DNA of 33,945 bases from an uncultured Acidobacteriia bacterium (GTDB lineage: Bacteria > Acidobacteriota > Terriglobia > Bryobacterales > Bryobacteraceae), in NCBI GenBank assembly GCA_903882645.1, contig CAIRXZ010000313.1:1-33945 (forward strand), read 5' to 3'. The translations under genes were made by a program, and so were the position numbers. A model generated the notes under the pieces. That model worked only from the letters and a program-made list of their open reading frames with translations, was not told where the DNA came from and searched no databases. Positions 7,527-14,720 of the stretch are shown one piece after another. Every line of letters starts with the position of its first letter. Position 1 is the stretch's first letter.

Positions 7527-8593
7527 GGTGGCCGCGCGCCTCTGCCGAACGCAAAGCGCCCCAGCATCCTCTCGCGCAACAACCAGGTGTTGCCGAATGA
7601 TGCGTGAGCGATCCACGCCCGAACACTCTGTTTCACCTCTTCCCACTCGATAACCCCGGCGGCAAAGTCCCGCTGCAGACGCTTCATCCGGCGCCCGGAC
7701 CGCACCACGTTGCCGCGCACCAACCGCGCCCGGCCGGGAAACAGACGCCAGCCCAGGAACGTCACGCCTTCGGCGCAGCAGTGGATCCGGGACTTGCCCG
7801 GATGCAGCGTCAGCCGCACTTCGCCCAACTGCTGTTCCATCGCCTCGCGCATCGCGCGCAATCGCTGCTTGTCCCCGTCGAACAACACCAAGTCGTCCAC
7901 ATAGCGCGCCCACACGTTCGGCCGCAGCTTCTGGTCGATCAGCCGGTCCAACCCGCTCAGGTAGACGTTCGCGAAAAACTGCGATGTTTGGTTCCCCAGA
8001 GGCAGCCCTCGTCTCCGGGCGAAGGGCGTGAAAAGGTCGTCGCCCGCGAAGTACTGGATCACTTCTTCCTGGGGATTCGAGCCGGCAATGATTCGCGCCG
8101 CCAGCTCCAGAGTCGGCTTGCACTTGATTACCCGCGCCAGTTGCCGGTTCAGAATCTCGTGGTCGATGGATGCGAAATACTTCCGCACGTCGCACTTGAG
8201 CACGTAAGCGAACCTTCGGATCCCCTCGCGCGCCCGCTCCAGGGCCTTGTGCGTGCCCATCCCGGCGCGGCAGGCAAACGAATTGCGCGAGAAGCGGCGC
8301 TCAAAGACCGGTTCCAGCATCCGCGTGAGCGCATGGTGCACCACCCGGTCCCGGAACGGCGCCGCGGAGATCCGCCGGGGCTTCGGATCGAGAATCGTGA
8401 ACGTCCGGTAGCGCCCCGGTTGATAGCTCCCTTCCAGCAATTCGCGCCGCAGTTGCAGCAACTTGGGTTCCAGGTCAATCCGAAACGCAGCCACATCCGG
8501 CCGCTTCCGTTTCCCCGCCGCGGCTGCCTCCGCCGCCGCCAGCAAGTTCGCGAAGCTGGTCAGTTCCGGCCAGAGGCCGCCCACTCGCTTCAT
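7499..8593 (-). CDS. DGR-type reverse transcriptase
   Basis: A 364-residue group-II-intron-like reverse transcriptase of the diversity-generating retroelement clade. It copies TR RNA with adenine errors into cDNA that replaces the VR. Motifs: RPDVAAFRIDLEP at the N-terminus, KCDVRKYFASIDHEIL (first catalytic Asp, about 135), GLPLGNQTSQFFANVYL (196-212, the LGxxxSQ signature of DGR enzymes), ARYVDDLVLF (catalytic YVDD, 231-234) and GVTFLGWRLFPG (thumb). There is no maturase or endonuclease domain. ATG at 8593 forms an ATGA overlap with the avd-like gene, so I prefer it to the in-frame ATG at 8617. The last 9-10 codons (about PRAGGVLQQ) are read from the template repeat itself, so the C-terminus is fused to TR sequence. 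The protein normally ends near the NTWLLRERML helix. Confidence 0.95.
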   Translation of the reverse strand: MKRVGGLWPELTSFANLLAAAEAAAAGKRKRPDVAAFRIDLEPKLLQLRRELLEGSYQPGRYRTFTILDPKPRRISAAPFRDRVVHHALTRMLEPVFERRFSRNSFACRAGMGTHKALERAREGIRRFAYVLKCDVRKYFASIDHEILNRQLARVIKCKPTLELAARIIAGSNPQEEVIQYFAGDDLFTPFARRRGLPLGNQTSQFFANVYLSGLDRLIDQKLRPNVWARYVDDLVLFDGDKQRLRAMREAMEQQLGEVRLTLHPGKSRIHCCAEGVTFLGWRLFPGRARLVRGNVVRSGRRMKRLQRDFAAGVIEWEEVKQSVRAWIAHASFGNTWLLRERMLGRFAFGRGARPPRAGGVLQQ

Positions 8594-8943
8594 GCTCTGG
8601 CCGCCGCTTTGCTCCATCCGCCCACCATCCGCCCGATCTCGTCCAGTTTCTCCGCGCTGAACCCATAGGCTTCGATGGACATCAGTTTCAAGTCCTTTGC
8701 CATACGCAGCAAAAGCCGCGTGGAGTTGACCTTCCGGCTGGCCTGATCGAGCAACCCGGCTTTCTCGCGCGAATAGGCCGCCTCCACCAGCGACGTCAGC
8801 AGATCCAGCCCGTGGGTGGTCAGCCGCTCACCGACAGTGAACCGGTGAGCTTTGGGAAAATTCTCCACCTTTGGCAACAGCCACAGCACGAAATCGTAGG
8901 CCTTTCCTACCACCACCGGTGCGCCTTCATCCAGCTTCTTCAT
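8590..8943 (-). CDS. avd: DGR accessory variability determinant (Avd-like, four-helix protein)
   Basis: A 117-residue, mostly helical basic protein. In DGRs of this kind the small Avd/bAvd protein forms a pentameric four-helix bundle that binds the reverse transcriptase and the TR RNA and is required for mutagenic homing. Features that fit are PVVVGKAYDFVLWLLPKVEN, FPKAHRFTVGERLT, LVEAAYSREKAGLLDQASRK and LRMAKDLKLMSIEAYG, all typical of the Avd/23S-intervening-sequence protein fold. The open frame extends upstream to 9012 but would then read through a hairpin. ATG at 8943 has GGGGAG seven bases upstream and gives the family length. The stop overlaps the reverse transcriptase start as ATGA. 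Confidence 0.88.
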   Translation of the reverse strand: MKKLDEGAPVVVGKAYDFVLWLLPKVENFPKAHRFTVGERLTTHGLDLLTSLVEAAYSREKAGLLDQASRKVNSTRLLLRMAKDLKLMSIEAYGFSAEKLDEIGRMVGGWSKAAARA

Positions 8944-8968
8944 ACATACGCTCCCCAAAAAAGTTTTC

Positions 8969-8989
8969 GACCGAGGCTCCGCCTCGGTC
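8969..8989. other. hairpin/cruciform downstream of the variable repeat
   Basis: A perfect 9-bp inverted repeat with a 3-base loop: GACCGAGGC, TCC, GCCTCGGTC. On the minus strand it lies 33 bases beyond the 3' end of the VR, between the target gene and avd. Hairpin or cruciform elements with stems of 7-10 bp just after the IMH are known to help target recognition in the Bordetella phage DGR. A T-run sits before it, and CTTTTTT starts only five bases after it, so it is a poor canonical terminator. Confidence 0.75.
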
Positions 8990-9022
8990 AAGGAAAAAAA
9001 AACAAGCATCAAGCGAAGTCAT

Positions 9023-9135
9023 TCCCGGACGCACCGACACCCGATGACGCCGCTCCTGACGTCAGGTCCGACCCTGCCCCGGCTGGCGGCGCGCAGGACG
9101 ATCGCTCCAATGGCCGAAGGACGCCCCCCGCACGC
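9023..9135 (-). repeat. DGR variable repeat VR1 (3' end of the NACHT target gene)
   Basis: A 113-base copy of the template repeat at 7415-7526. Counting on the minus strand, 19 substitutions fall at TR adenines (for example AAC to GGC, GTC or AGC and GAA to GGA). One substitution is outside adenine (TTT to TGT near the 3' end), and there is one extra base next to the second variable codon (C or T; alignment is ambiguous). With the extra base removed the tail reads RGASFGHGAIVLRAASRG, then RVGPDVRSGVIGCRCVRE and a stop at 9019. With the extra base the frame breaks and stops at 9062. Confidence 0.95.
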
Positions 9136-12100
9136 ACTTTGTGTCCTCACCGAAATCGCTCCGCGTCCATTCCCAAACGTTGCCCGCCATATCGGCCACT
9201 CCCTCCGGGGTGTCGCCTTCCGGGAACATGCCCACGGGCGTCGGCTTACCAACCATCATGTTGAAGTTCGCCCGGTACTCGTCGGGATCGGGCCCGCCCC
9301 ACGGGAAAATGCGGCCCTCGGCGCCGCGGGCGGCGGCCTCCCATTGCTCTTCGGTGGGCAGTTGGCACTTTGCCCATGCGCAGTAGCCTTGCGCCTCATG
9401 CCACGTCACCCTCACCACCGGGCGGCCGGGATGCCCGCTTTGCTCTTCCCATTCTGGCGGCGCCTTGGCCCCCGTTTCCTCCAGATACTTGCCGTACTCC
9501 CACACCGTCACGGGAAACCGGCCGATTCGAAATCCTCCAACCGTCACGGACTTCTTCGGCAGGCTCTGATATGCTTTTGAATCCCCGCCAAGGGTAAACC
9601 TGCCCCCGCGAATCTCCTTCCAGTACGCCGCTTCGCGCGGCGTATGCAGCCGCGCCTGGCTCGCTTGGTCCAGCGCCTCCGCGGCCGCCACACGGGTCTT
9701 CAAACCAACGCCCCTGGCCTTGCCTTTCTCGAAGATAGCCTCAACGGCATCCCGCAGCTCGCCGTATTGTTTTGCGGCGGGTTCGCTCAGCTTGTATTCG
9801 AATGGAGCCACGTCCGCCAGCATATTGCCCAGCACGCCCGCCGCGTGCGCCTTGCGGTCGAGGAGCTCTTGGGACACGGCGTGGCGCGTCAGGTCTTCGA
9901 ACAGCAGGGTCAGCCGTTGTTTGGCTTTCTCTGCCATGCAACCGGCCACCAAGGGCAGCACCTCCCGCCCTTCCGCCGAATAGAGCATCTCTCGCGCGCG
10001 CAAAGGGATCTGCGCATCGGGCAGATCCGCCATCGTTCGCGCGGCCAGGTACTCCTGGAAGCTGCGGTGCCAGAACGCGATCTCTCCGCCGCGCAGGGTG
10101 ACAATGCCACTATCGATCTGCGCCTGCTCCAGAAACCGGCGCATCGGCGCCAGCGAGTCCGTCTTCGGCGTCAACAGCGCGGCCGCGTCGTCGACGCCGA
10201 TCGACAGCTTTTGCCCGCCCTTCCACTCCTGCATGCCCAGCGCGAGGAAGCCGAACCGCTCCAGGAGCACATCCTTCTGATACTTGTGTTCCCGATACTT
10301 CTCCACGGCTTGCTCCGCCAGCCAGTCCAGAATCTGTTCGTAGAGCTTCACGCGCTGCTCCGGCAACCGGTTTCGCCGGAAGTGCAGCACCGCCAGCGAC
10401 GTGAGCATCAGCGGGTTGCGCGCCAGATGGCGGATCCCGGGAACCGCCACGGCCGGGCGCAAATCGGCGTAGTAGGCTTGCGCGGCAGTCTCGTCGCCTC
10501 GCTTGAGCCAGCGGCACCACTGCAACAGGAACCCGTCGATTCCGGAGTCGTCCAGCTCGTCGATCATCGTCACGACGAACTCGTTGAGCGTCGCGCGGCC
10601 TTCATGCACGCCTGGGCGCGTAGTGACCACGATGCGGCATCCGAATTGCCCCGCCGCCTCCTGGATGGCCTTCACCGTGTCCACCCGGCGTTCCTGGCCC
10701 GCCGCTTCGTCCAGGCCGTCCAGCAGCAGCACGGTATCCGCCTTGCGGAGCTTGTCCGCGAAAAACGCCTCGTCGAGGTCCCAGCCCTTGTGGGAAGCCA
10801 GAAAGTGCGCGATCCAGCGGGCGTGCACCGCGGTTGCGGGGTCTCCCGGCTCGCGGCGCTCCAGCGTGTTGGCGATGTGCTGGTCGAGTTCGCTGATGCG
10901 CACCCAGATCGGCAATCCCTTCAACCACAGCAGTTCGGCCGGCGCGCCGCCGGGCCGGCACAGCATCCACGCCAACCAGCGGACGAACGTGGTCTTGCCG
11001 CAGCCCGGCTTGCCCTCAATCACCAGCCTCCGGTTGTTTCGCAACGCTTCCTCTAAGTGAATAGGCGTGGGTCTTCCCGGCGCGCTTGCGTCCTTCGCCG
11101 CGCCGGCCGTCGTCAGCTTGATGAACAATGTGTCGATCCCGGGTGGGGGCACCTCCTGGGGGGCGACATGAAGCTGGCCCAACTCAATCGAGCGGGTCTT
11201 GTCTTGCAGCCACGCGATGTACTTCGCCGGGTCCGCCTGCTTGGCATCGAAGTGATTCCGCCCGTGCTTTTCGATGCACAGCGAATACTCCTGCTCGCCC
11301 TTCTCTTCCCACCTTGGCACGCGGGGGTCCAGTTCCCACGGCCGGCGTATGACCGTGCGAGAGCCAGGGTCCATCTTCAGGATCGAGAAGTTATTGCGGT
11401 ATTGGTGATTTGCGTAAGCGGCTCCCCCCACAAACAGACGTGCCCGGTCGTAGCACCGCATCGCCCGTCCGATGGCGCCGTGCGTGTGCCCGGAGAGAAT
11501 GACGTGCGCGCGCGCGGCGAGGTAGCCATAGCTGCCCGGACGGTCGCCGTAGGAAGCGCATTCGGCGTCCGCCAGCCATTCTTGCGGATGGTGCAGCACC
11601 ACCACCGTGATCGGCGCCGTATCGTAGTCGTCCGGATCCATGAGGTGCATCGATTGAAGCTGCGGCAGGCCCAGCCATAACTGGCCGCGGTCGGTTTTGC
11701 TGTCCCGGCAGAACCACGCCGAGTTGGCGCAAAGGAAACGGAGACCGCGCAGCTCGCGGACTCCGGCGAGGTGGTTGGGCTGGCCGTTCAGCACTGGCGC
11801 GGGTATGCCGAAGCCGTCGGCGAAGTTCACAAAGGCTGCGAACGGCGCCGCAAATCCCCCGTCCAGCCGCTCGGGACGGAGGAGCGCGTCCGCCCGCCTC
11901 GCGTCCTGCGTGCGGTCGGTAAGGGAGAAAGCCGCCTCGTGATCGATATCGTGATTGCCCGGACAGATGATGCAATCCGCAGCCGTAAGACCGGTGGCTG
12001 GAAACAACTTTCCCCTGAGCCACTCGGCCAGCTCCGGGTACCCGGACGCCCTGCCCTGCCAGGTCAAATCGCCCGAAATCACCAGGATATGGGGTTTCCA

Positions 12101-12241
12101 ATCCGCCGCAAGTTTGCGGAGCGTCCTCACCAGCAGATCGAGCGACTCGGCGCGTTGGAGCCCGGCTGTGGCGTCTTTGTCGTAGCCGAAATGCAGATCC
12201 GACAGGTGGAGCAGGTTGGGCATGAAGATCGGCGCGTTCAT
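9062..12241 (-). CDS. DGR target: metallophosphoesterase-NACHT-FGE fusion (frameshifted in its variable tail)
   Basis: A 1059-residue protein with three parts. Residues 8-290 are a calcineurin-like metallophosphoesterase with all metal-ligand motifs: SDLHFG (14-19), GDLTW (57-61), GNHD (96-99), LHHP (216-219) and GHTHG (251-255). Residues about 395-740 are a NACHT/STAND NTPase: Walker A GKPGCGKTTF (410-419), Walker B LLLDGLDE (505-512), VTTRPG, ARNPLMLTSLAVLH and FWHRSFQEYLAAR. Residues about 872-1059 are an FGE/SUMF1-type C-lectin-like domain: GGRFTLGG, GRFPVTVWEY, LPTEEQWEAAARG, DMAGNVWEWT, then VRGASF leading into the variable repeat. No signal peptide, so it is probably cytosolic. By family logic the NACHT module couples recognition by the variable tail to the phosphoesterase effector. 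The one-base insertion in the VR removes the conserved IGFR-type core strand; restoring the frame would give about 1073 residues. Start: ATG with GAGGT four bases upstream. Confidence 0.93.
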   Translation of the reverse strand: MNAPIFMPNLLHLSDLHFGYDKDATAGLQRAESLDLLVRTLRKLAADWKPHILVISGDLTWQGRASGYPELAEWLRGKLFPATGLTAADCIICPGNHDIDHEAAFSLTDRTQDARRADALLRPERLDGGFAAPFAAFVNFADGFGIPAPVLNGQPNHLAGVRELRGLRFLCANSAWFCRDSKTDRGQLWLGLPQLQSMHLMDPDDYDTAPITVVVLHHPQEWLADAECASYGDRPGSYGYLAARAHVILSGHTHGAIGRAMRCYDRARLFVGGAAYANHQYRNNFSILKMDPGSRTVIRRPWELDPRVPRWEEKGEQEYSLCIEKHGRNHFDAKQADPAKYIAWLQDKTRSIELGQLHVAPQEVPPPGIDTLFIKLTTAGAAKDASAPGRPTPIHLEEALRNNRRLVIEGKPGCGKTTFVRWLAWMLCRPGGAPAELLWLKGLPIWVRISELDQHIANTLERREPGDPATAVHARWIAHFLASHKGWDLDEAFFADKLRKADTVLLLDGLDEAAGQERRVDTVKAIQEAAGQFGCRIVVTTRPGVHEGRATLNEFVVTMIDELDDSGIDGFLLQWCRWLKRGDETAAQAYYADLRPAVAVPGIRHLARNPLMLTSLAVLHFRRNRLPEQRVKLYEQILDWLAEQAVEKYREHKYQKDVLLERFGFLALGMQEWKGGQKLSIGVDDAAALLTPKTDSLAPMRRFLEQAQIDSGIVTLRGGEIAFWHRSFQEYLAARTMADLPDAQIPLRAREMLYSAEGREVLPLVAGCMAEKAKQRLTLLFEDLTRHAVSQELLDRKAHAAGVLGNMLADVAPFEYKLSEPAAKQYGELRDAVEAIFEKGKARGVGLKTRVAAAEALDQASQARLHTPREAAYWKEIRGGRFTLGGDSKAYQSLPKKSVTVGGFRIGRFPVTVWEYGKYLEETGAKAPPEWEEQSGHPGRPVVRVTWHEAQGYCAWAKCQLPTEEQWEAAARGAEGRIFPWGGPDPDEYRANFNMMVGKPTPVGMFPEGDTPEGVADMAGNVWEWTRSDFGEDTKCVRGASFGHWSDRPARRQPGQGRT

Positions 12242-12333
12242 TTTACCTCAACCGAAGGCGCCGCGCCCCGCTCCGGCTGGCACGAGCGCCTTGGAAGGTA
12301 TTGCCGGCGCGAGCGCCGTTGCCCGGGCGTTCG

Positions 12334-12648
12334 TCAGGACCGCCGTTCCAGGACCTCTATCAAGTCGCGCTTGGCGTGCAGCACGGCGACCACCTGCAAC
12401 GGAACTGTTTCGGGCCGGTAGACGATCAGATAATTGGGGAATTTCGTGACGGTCCAGAAGCGCACCTCGAGAGGCGTGATGTCCTGCCGCTTGGTTCCCA
12501 TCAGGGGGTGTTTGGCCAGCCGCCGGCAGGTCGCGACGATTTCCATTTCCACCCGGCCGGCAGCGTCCCGGCTCCGTTCGGCGATAAACCACCAGATGGC
12601 ATCGAGGTCTTCAGCCGCCTGCGGCGTGAGCTGAAACGGCGCGCTCAT
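12334..12648 (-). CDS. ParE/RelE-family toxin
   Basis: A 104-residue protein of the ParE/RelE fold. Features: FQLTPQAAEDLDAIWWFIAE at the N-terminus, a central AGRVEMEIVATCRRLAKHPLMG helix, then the strand-rich RFWTVTKFPNYLIVYRPE and a C-terminal VVAVLHAKRD. That order is typical of ParE toxins, which act on DNA gyrase; RelE-type mRNA cleavage is the alternative. It starts at the ATGA overlap with the antitoxin stop, the standard antitoxin-first operon. It ends about 90 bases before the NACHT target gene on the same strand, so read-through into the DGR cassette is possible. Confidence 0.88.
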   Translation of the reverse strand: MSAPFQLTPQAAEDLDAIWWFIAERSRDAAGRVEMEIVATCRRLAKHPLMGTKRQDITPLEVRFWTVTKFPNYLIVYRPETVPLQVVAVLHAKRDLIEVLERRS

Positions 12649-12920
12649 CCCTGCTGCTTCAGCCGCTCGGCCCGCTGTTGCCGCAACATCTCAACCGCCG
12701 CGTCGCCGTCGATCAATTCGCCGCGCTCGGCCTGAGCGAAGCCTTTCTCGATATGGGCGGCGATGGCTTCGCGCTGTTCCCCCGTCCAGTCTTCAAAATC
12801 GAGTTGCCCGCGGATGATCTCAAAGGCCTGATCGAGAACCTCGCCGGGGTTCCGATACGCGCCGGACCGGACCGCCAGGTCGATGACGCTCTGCTGTTCG
12901 GGTTTCAGGTCAATCGTCAT
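12645..12920 (-). CDS. ParD-like antitoxin (ribbon-helix-helix type)
   Basis: A 91-residue acidic antitoxin. The N-terminus MTIDLKPEQQSVIDLAVRSG, followed by YRNPGEVLDQAFEII, fits a ribbon-helix-helix DNA-binding domain (about 1-45). The C-terminal half (EDWTGEQREAIAAHIEKGFA, then AQAERGELIDGD and AVEMLRQQRA) is the toxin-wrapping tail typical of the CC2985/ParD group. Two ATGs are possible; the one at 12920 is preferred because GAGAGAGG lies six bases upstream of it, whereas it abuts the ATG at 12926. The stop overlaps the toxin start. Such antitoxins usually repress their own promoter, but I could not identify an operator. Confidence 0.87.
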   Translation of the reverse strand: MTIDLKPEQQSVIDLAVRSGAYRNPGEVLDQAFEIIRGQLDFEDWTGEQREAIAAHIEKGFAQAERGELIDGDAAVEMLRQQRAERLKQQG

Positions 12921-13022
12921 GCGCATCCTCTCTCAAGGCGCTGTTCTTTCCCTGTAAACCCACCCTACCTTGCCGCCCCTCCCGGCGTCAAATCAGCCGG
13001 GCGCCTTGCTCCACCCCGTCCC

Positions 13023-14615
13023 CTACCGGCTTCCGTCGAGGAACAAATACCTTGCCCTATGCCCGTCCGGCGCCGCGCTCGGCTCCGCCGTCAGATGCAT
13101 GACTTGGTACTGGGTATCGCTCTTGTAAGTAGGCCACGCCGGTTCGCCCACCCCGTTCGGATCTCCTGTCTTCGCGAAGTTAGTCCAATAAGTACCCATG
13201 ACATCGGAGACCTTGCGGTCTTCGGGCCGCCACGGCAGCTTGCGGGACGAAAGTACCTGGAAGACGAACTCGATCTCCGACGCATGCGGCGCCGAAGGCA
13301 TCGCCGCGGGATTCTTCGCGTCCGCCGCGGACATAGGCAGCGCCTGATCGAACTCGTAGCGGTAGACCGGCGACTTGCCGGTCTCAAGGTGCGCCTCCAT
13401 CCATTTCCAGGTTCCGTAGGCGATGAACCGGTCGCTGGCCAGGTCCTGCGCCGAGCGCCTGGCTTGCGCGTCCGTGGCCGCGGCATAGAGGTTCAGGACG
13501 GAGTCGGCCTTGTTTCCATACAGGGTGCGGACATGCGCCGCGAAGTTCTCCCGGGTCGGATCGTCCTTTCCGAGAATCGCCTGGTAGCCCGCTTCGTCGG
13601 CGTTCCATCCGGCTAACAGCGGAACGTGACTCTGCTTCCCCTTGAAGTAGATCGCGGGCACGTCGTCGGGCAGGAAGTACCCGTCGATATTCGGCGTGAA
13701 ACGGAGACCCTGCTGCTTCAGCGCCGCTTGCAGGATCTCGTCCGCCGGCTTGGCCCGCAGCGCCGCGAGCGACTCGGTTCCCAGCGCCGACTTCGCGAAT
13801 TCCACGTCCGCCTTTTCCGTCTGGGCGCGCGGCTTCAGCGGCAGCGTGTCGCCGAAGAACGCGCCGCTCTCGCCGATCGCGCGTTTGAACAGGCCCTGCG
13901 CCAGCGGGGACGCCATCAGGGCGCTGACCGAAAAAGATCCGGCCGATTCGCCGAAGATCGTCACGTTGTCCGGATCGCCCCCGAACGTGGCGATGTTGTC
14001 CTTGACCCATTTGAGGGCGGCTATCTGGTCCAGCAGTCCGTAGTTGCCCGACGCCTTGTGGCGCGATTCCTTGGCGAGATCCGGGTGCGAAAAGAACCCG
14101 AAGATGCCCAGGCGGTAGTTCATGCTGACCACCATGACTCCCTTTTTCGAGAGGTTCCCGGCGTCCTGGCGCGGTTCCGAAGTCGCGCCCGCCGCGAAGC
14201 CGCCGCCGTGCATCCAGACCATCACCGGCAGCTTCGCCACGGTGCGAGCCGCCGGCATCCATAAGTTGAGATACAGGCAGTCTTCGCTAGGCCCTTTATC
14301 GTTGAAAATCATGTCCGCGTAAATCCGCCCTTGCATGCAGCGCGGCGGATAGTCGGCGGCTTTGCGGACGCCGGTCCAGGCCGGCGCGGGCTGCGGCGCC
14401 TTCCAGCGCAATGGACCGACCGGCGGCGCGGCGTAAGGGATGCCTTTGAACGTCCGGACCTTGCCATCGGGGCTGACCACGCCTTCCAGAACCCCGTTGG
14501 CCGTACGCAACTGCACGTAGCTTACCTGTTGGGCCGCCATAACCTGAACTCCGAATATCGCCGCCAAGGGAACCGCGCATCCCGCGCGCCGAAGATACTG
14601 CCTGCCGTGCCGCAT
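13023..14615 (-). CDS. secreted type-B carboxylesterase (para-nitrobenzyl esterase family)
   Basis: About 530 residues, the usual length. An N-terminal signal peptide (RRAGCAVPLAAIFGVQVMAA, cleavage near AQQ) suggests periplasmic export. Family motifs in order: GVLEGVVSPDGKVRTFKGIP, APPVGPLRWKAPQP, SEDCLYLNLW, VMVWMHGGGFAAGA (oxyanion hole), FGGDPDNVTIFGESAGSFS (nucleophile Ser about 224), GWNADEAGY (acid) and PHASEIEFVF (His). It hydrolyses carboxylic esters; the natural substrate is unknown. The open frame begins further upstream inside a palindrome, but AGGAGG four bases before the ATG at 14615 settles the start, with a tandem ATG at 14618 as the alternative. The next gene upstream is another secreted esterase. 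Confidence 0.9.
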   Translation of the reverse strand: MRHGRQYLRRAGCAVPLAAIFGVQVMAAQQVSYVQLRTANGVLEGVVSPDGKVRTFKGIPYAAPPVGPLRWKAPQPAPAWTGVRKAADYPPRCMQGRIYADMIFNDKGPSEDCLYLNLWMPAARTVAKLPVMVWMHGGGFAAGATSEPRQDAGNLSKKGVMVVSMNYRLGIFGFFSHPDLAKESRHKASGNYGLLDQIAALKWVKDNIATFGGDPDNVTIFGESAGSFSVSALMASPLAQGLFKRAIGESGAFFGDTLPLKPRAQTEKADVEFAKSALGTESLAALRAKPADEILQAALKQQGLRFTPNIDGYFLPDDVPAIYFKGKQSHVPLLAGWNADEAGYQAILGKDDPTRENFAAHVRTLYGNKADSVLNLYAAATDAQARRSAQDLASDRFIAYGTWKWMEAHLETGKSPVYRYEFDQALPMSAADAKNPAAMPSAPHASEIEFVFQVLSSRKLPWRPEDRKVSDVMGTYWTNFAKTGDPNGVGEPAWPTYKSDTQYQVMHLTAEPSAAPDGHRARYLFLDGSR

Positions 14616-14631
14616 CATTCCTCCTGCCTTA

Positions 14632-14717
14632 GTGGGGCGGACCTCCTGGTCTGCCTTCCTTCCGCGACATGCCTTCGAAAAACGCAACAAGAAGGCAGAC
14701 CGGGAGGTCCGCCCCAC
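14632..14717. repeat. GTGGGGC-bounded palindromic repeat, copy 1
   Basis: Positions 14632-14658 and 14691-14717 are 27-base reverse complements with one mismatch, bounded by GTGGGGC and GCCCCAC. The 32-base centre holds CCGCGACATGCCTTCGAAAA. Related centres (GCGACA..CGAAGAACGC) occur in the repeats at 18287-18393 and 33812-33919. It lies between the two esterase genes, directly before the ribosome binding site of the downstream one. Confidence 0.88.
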
Positions 14718-14720
14718 ATT

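Noticed and set aside
7604-8668. 354-codon plus-strand frame opposite the reverse transcriptase
   Set aside because: The minus-strand frame carries all reverse transcriptase motifs, and the plus-strand product shows none.
8947-9012. Upstream extension of the avd-like frame to 9012
   Set aside because: It would encode the hairpin, and no ribosome binding site supports it; the ATG at 8943 has one and gives the family length.
9644-11056. 470-codon plus-strand frame opposite the NACHT region
   Set aside because: Antisense shadow; the minus strand encodes the continuous NACHT domain.
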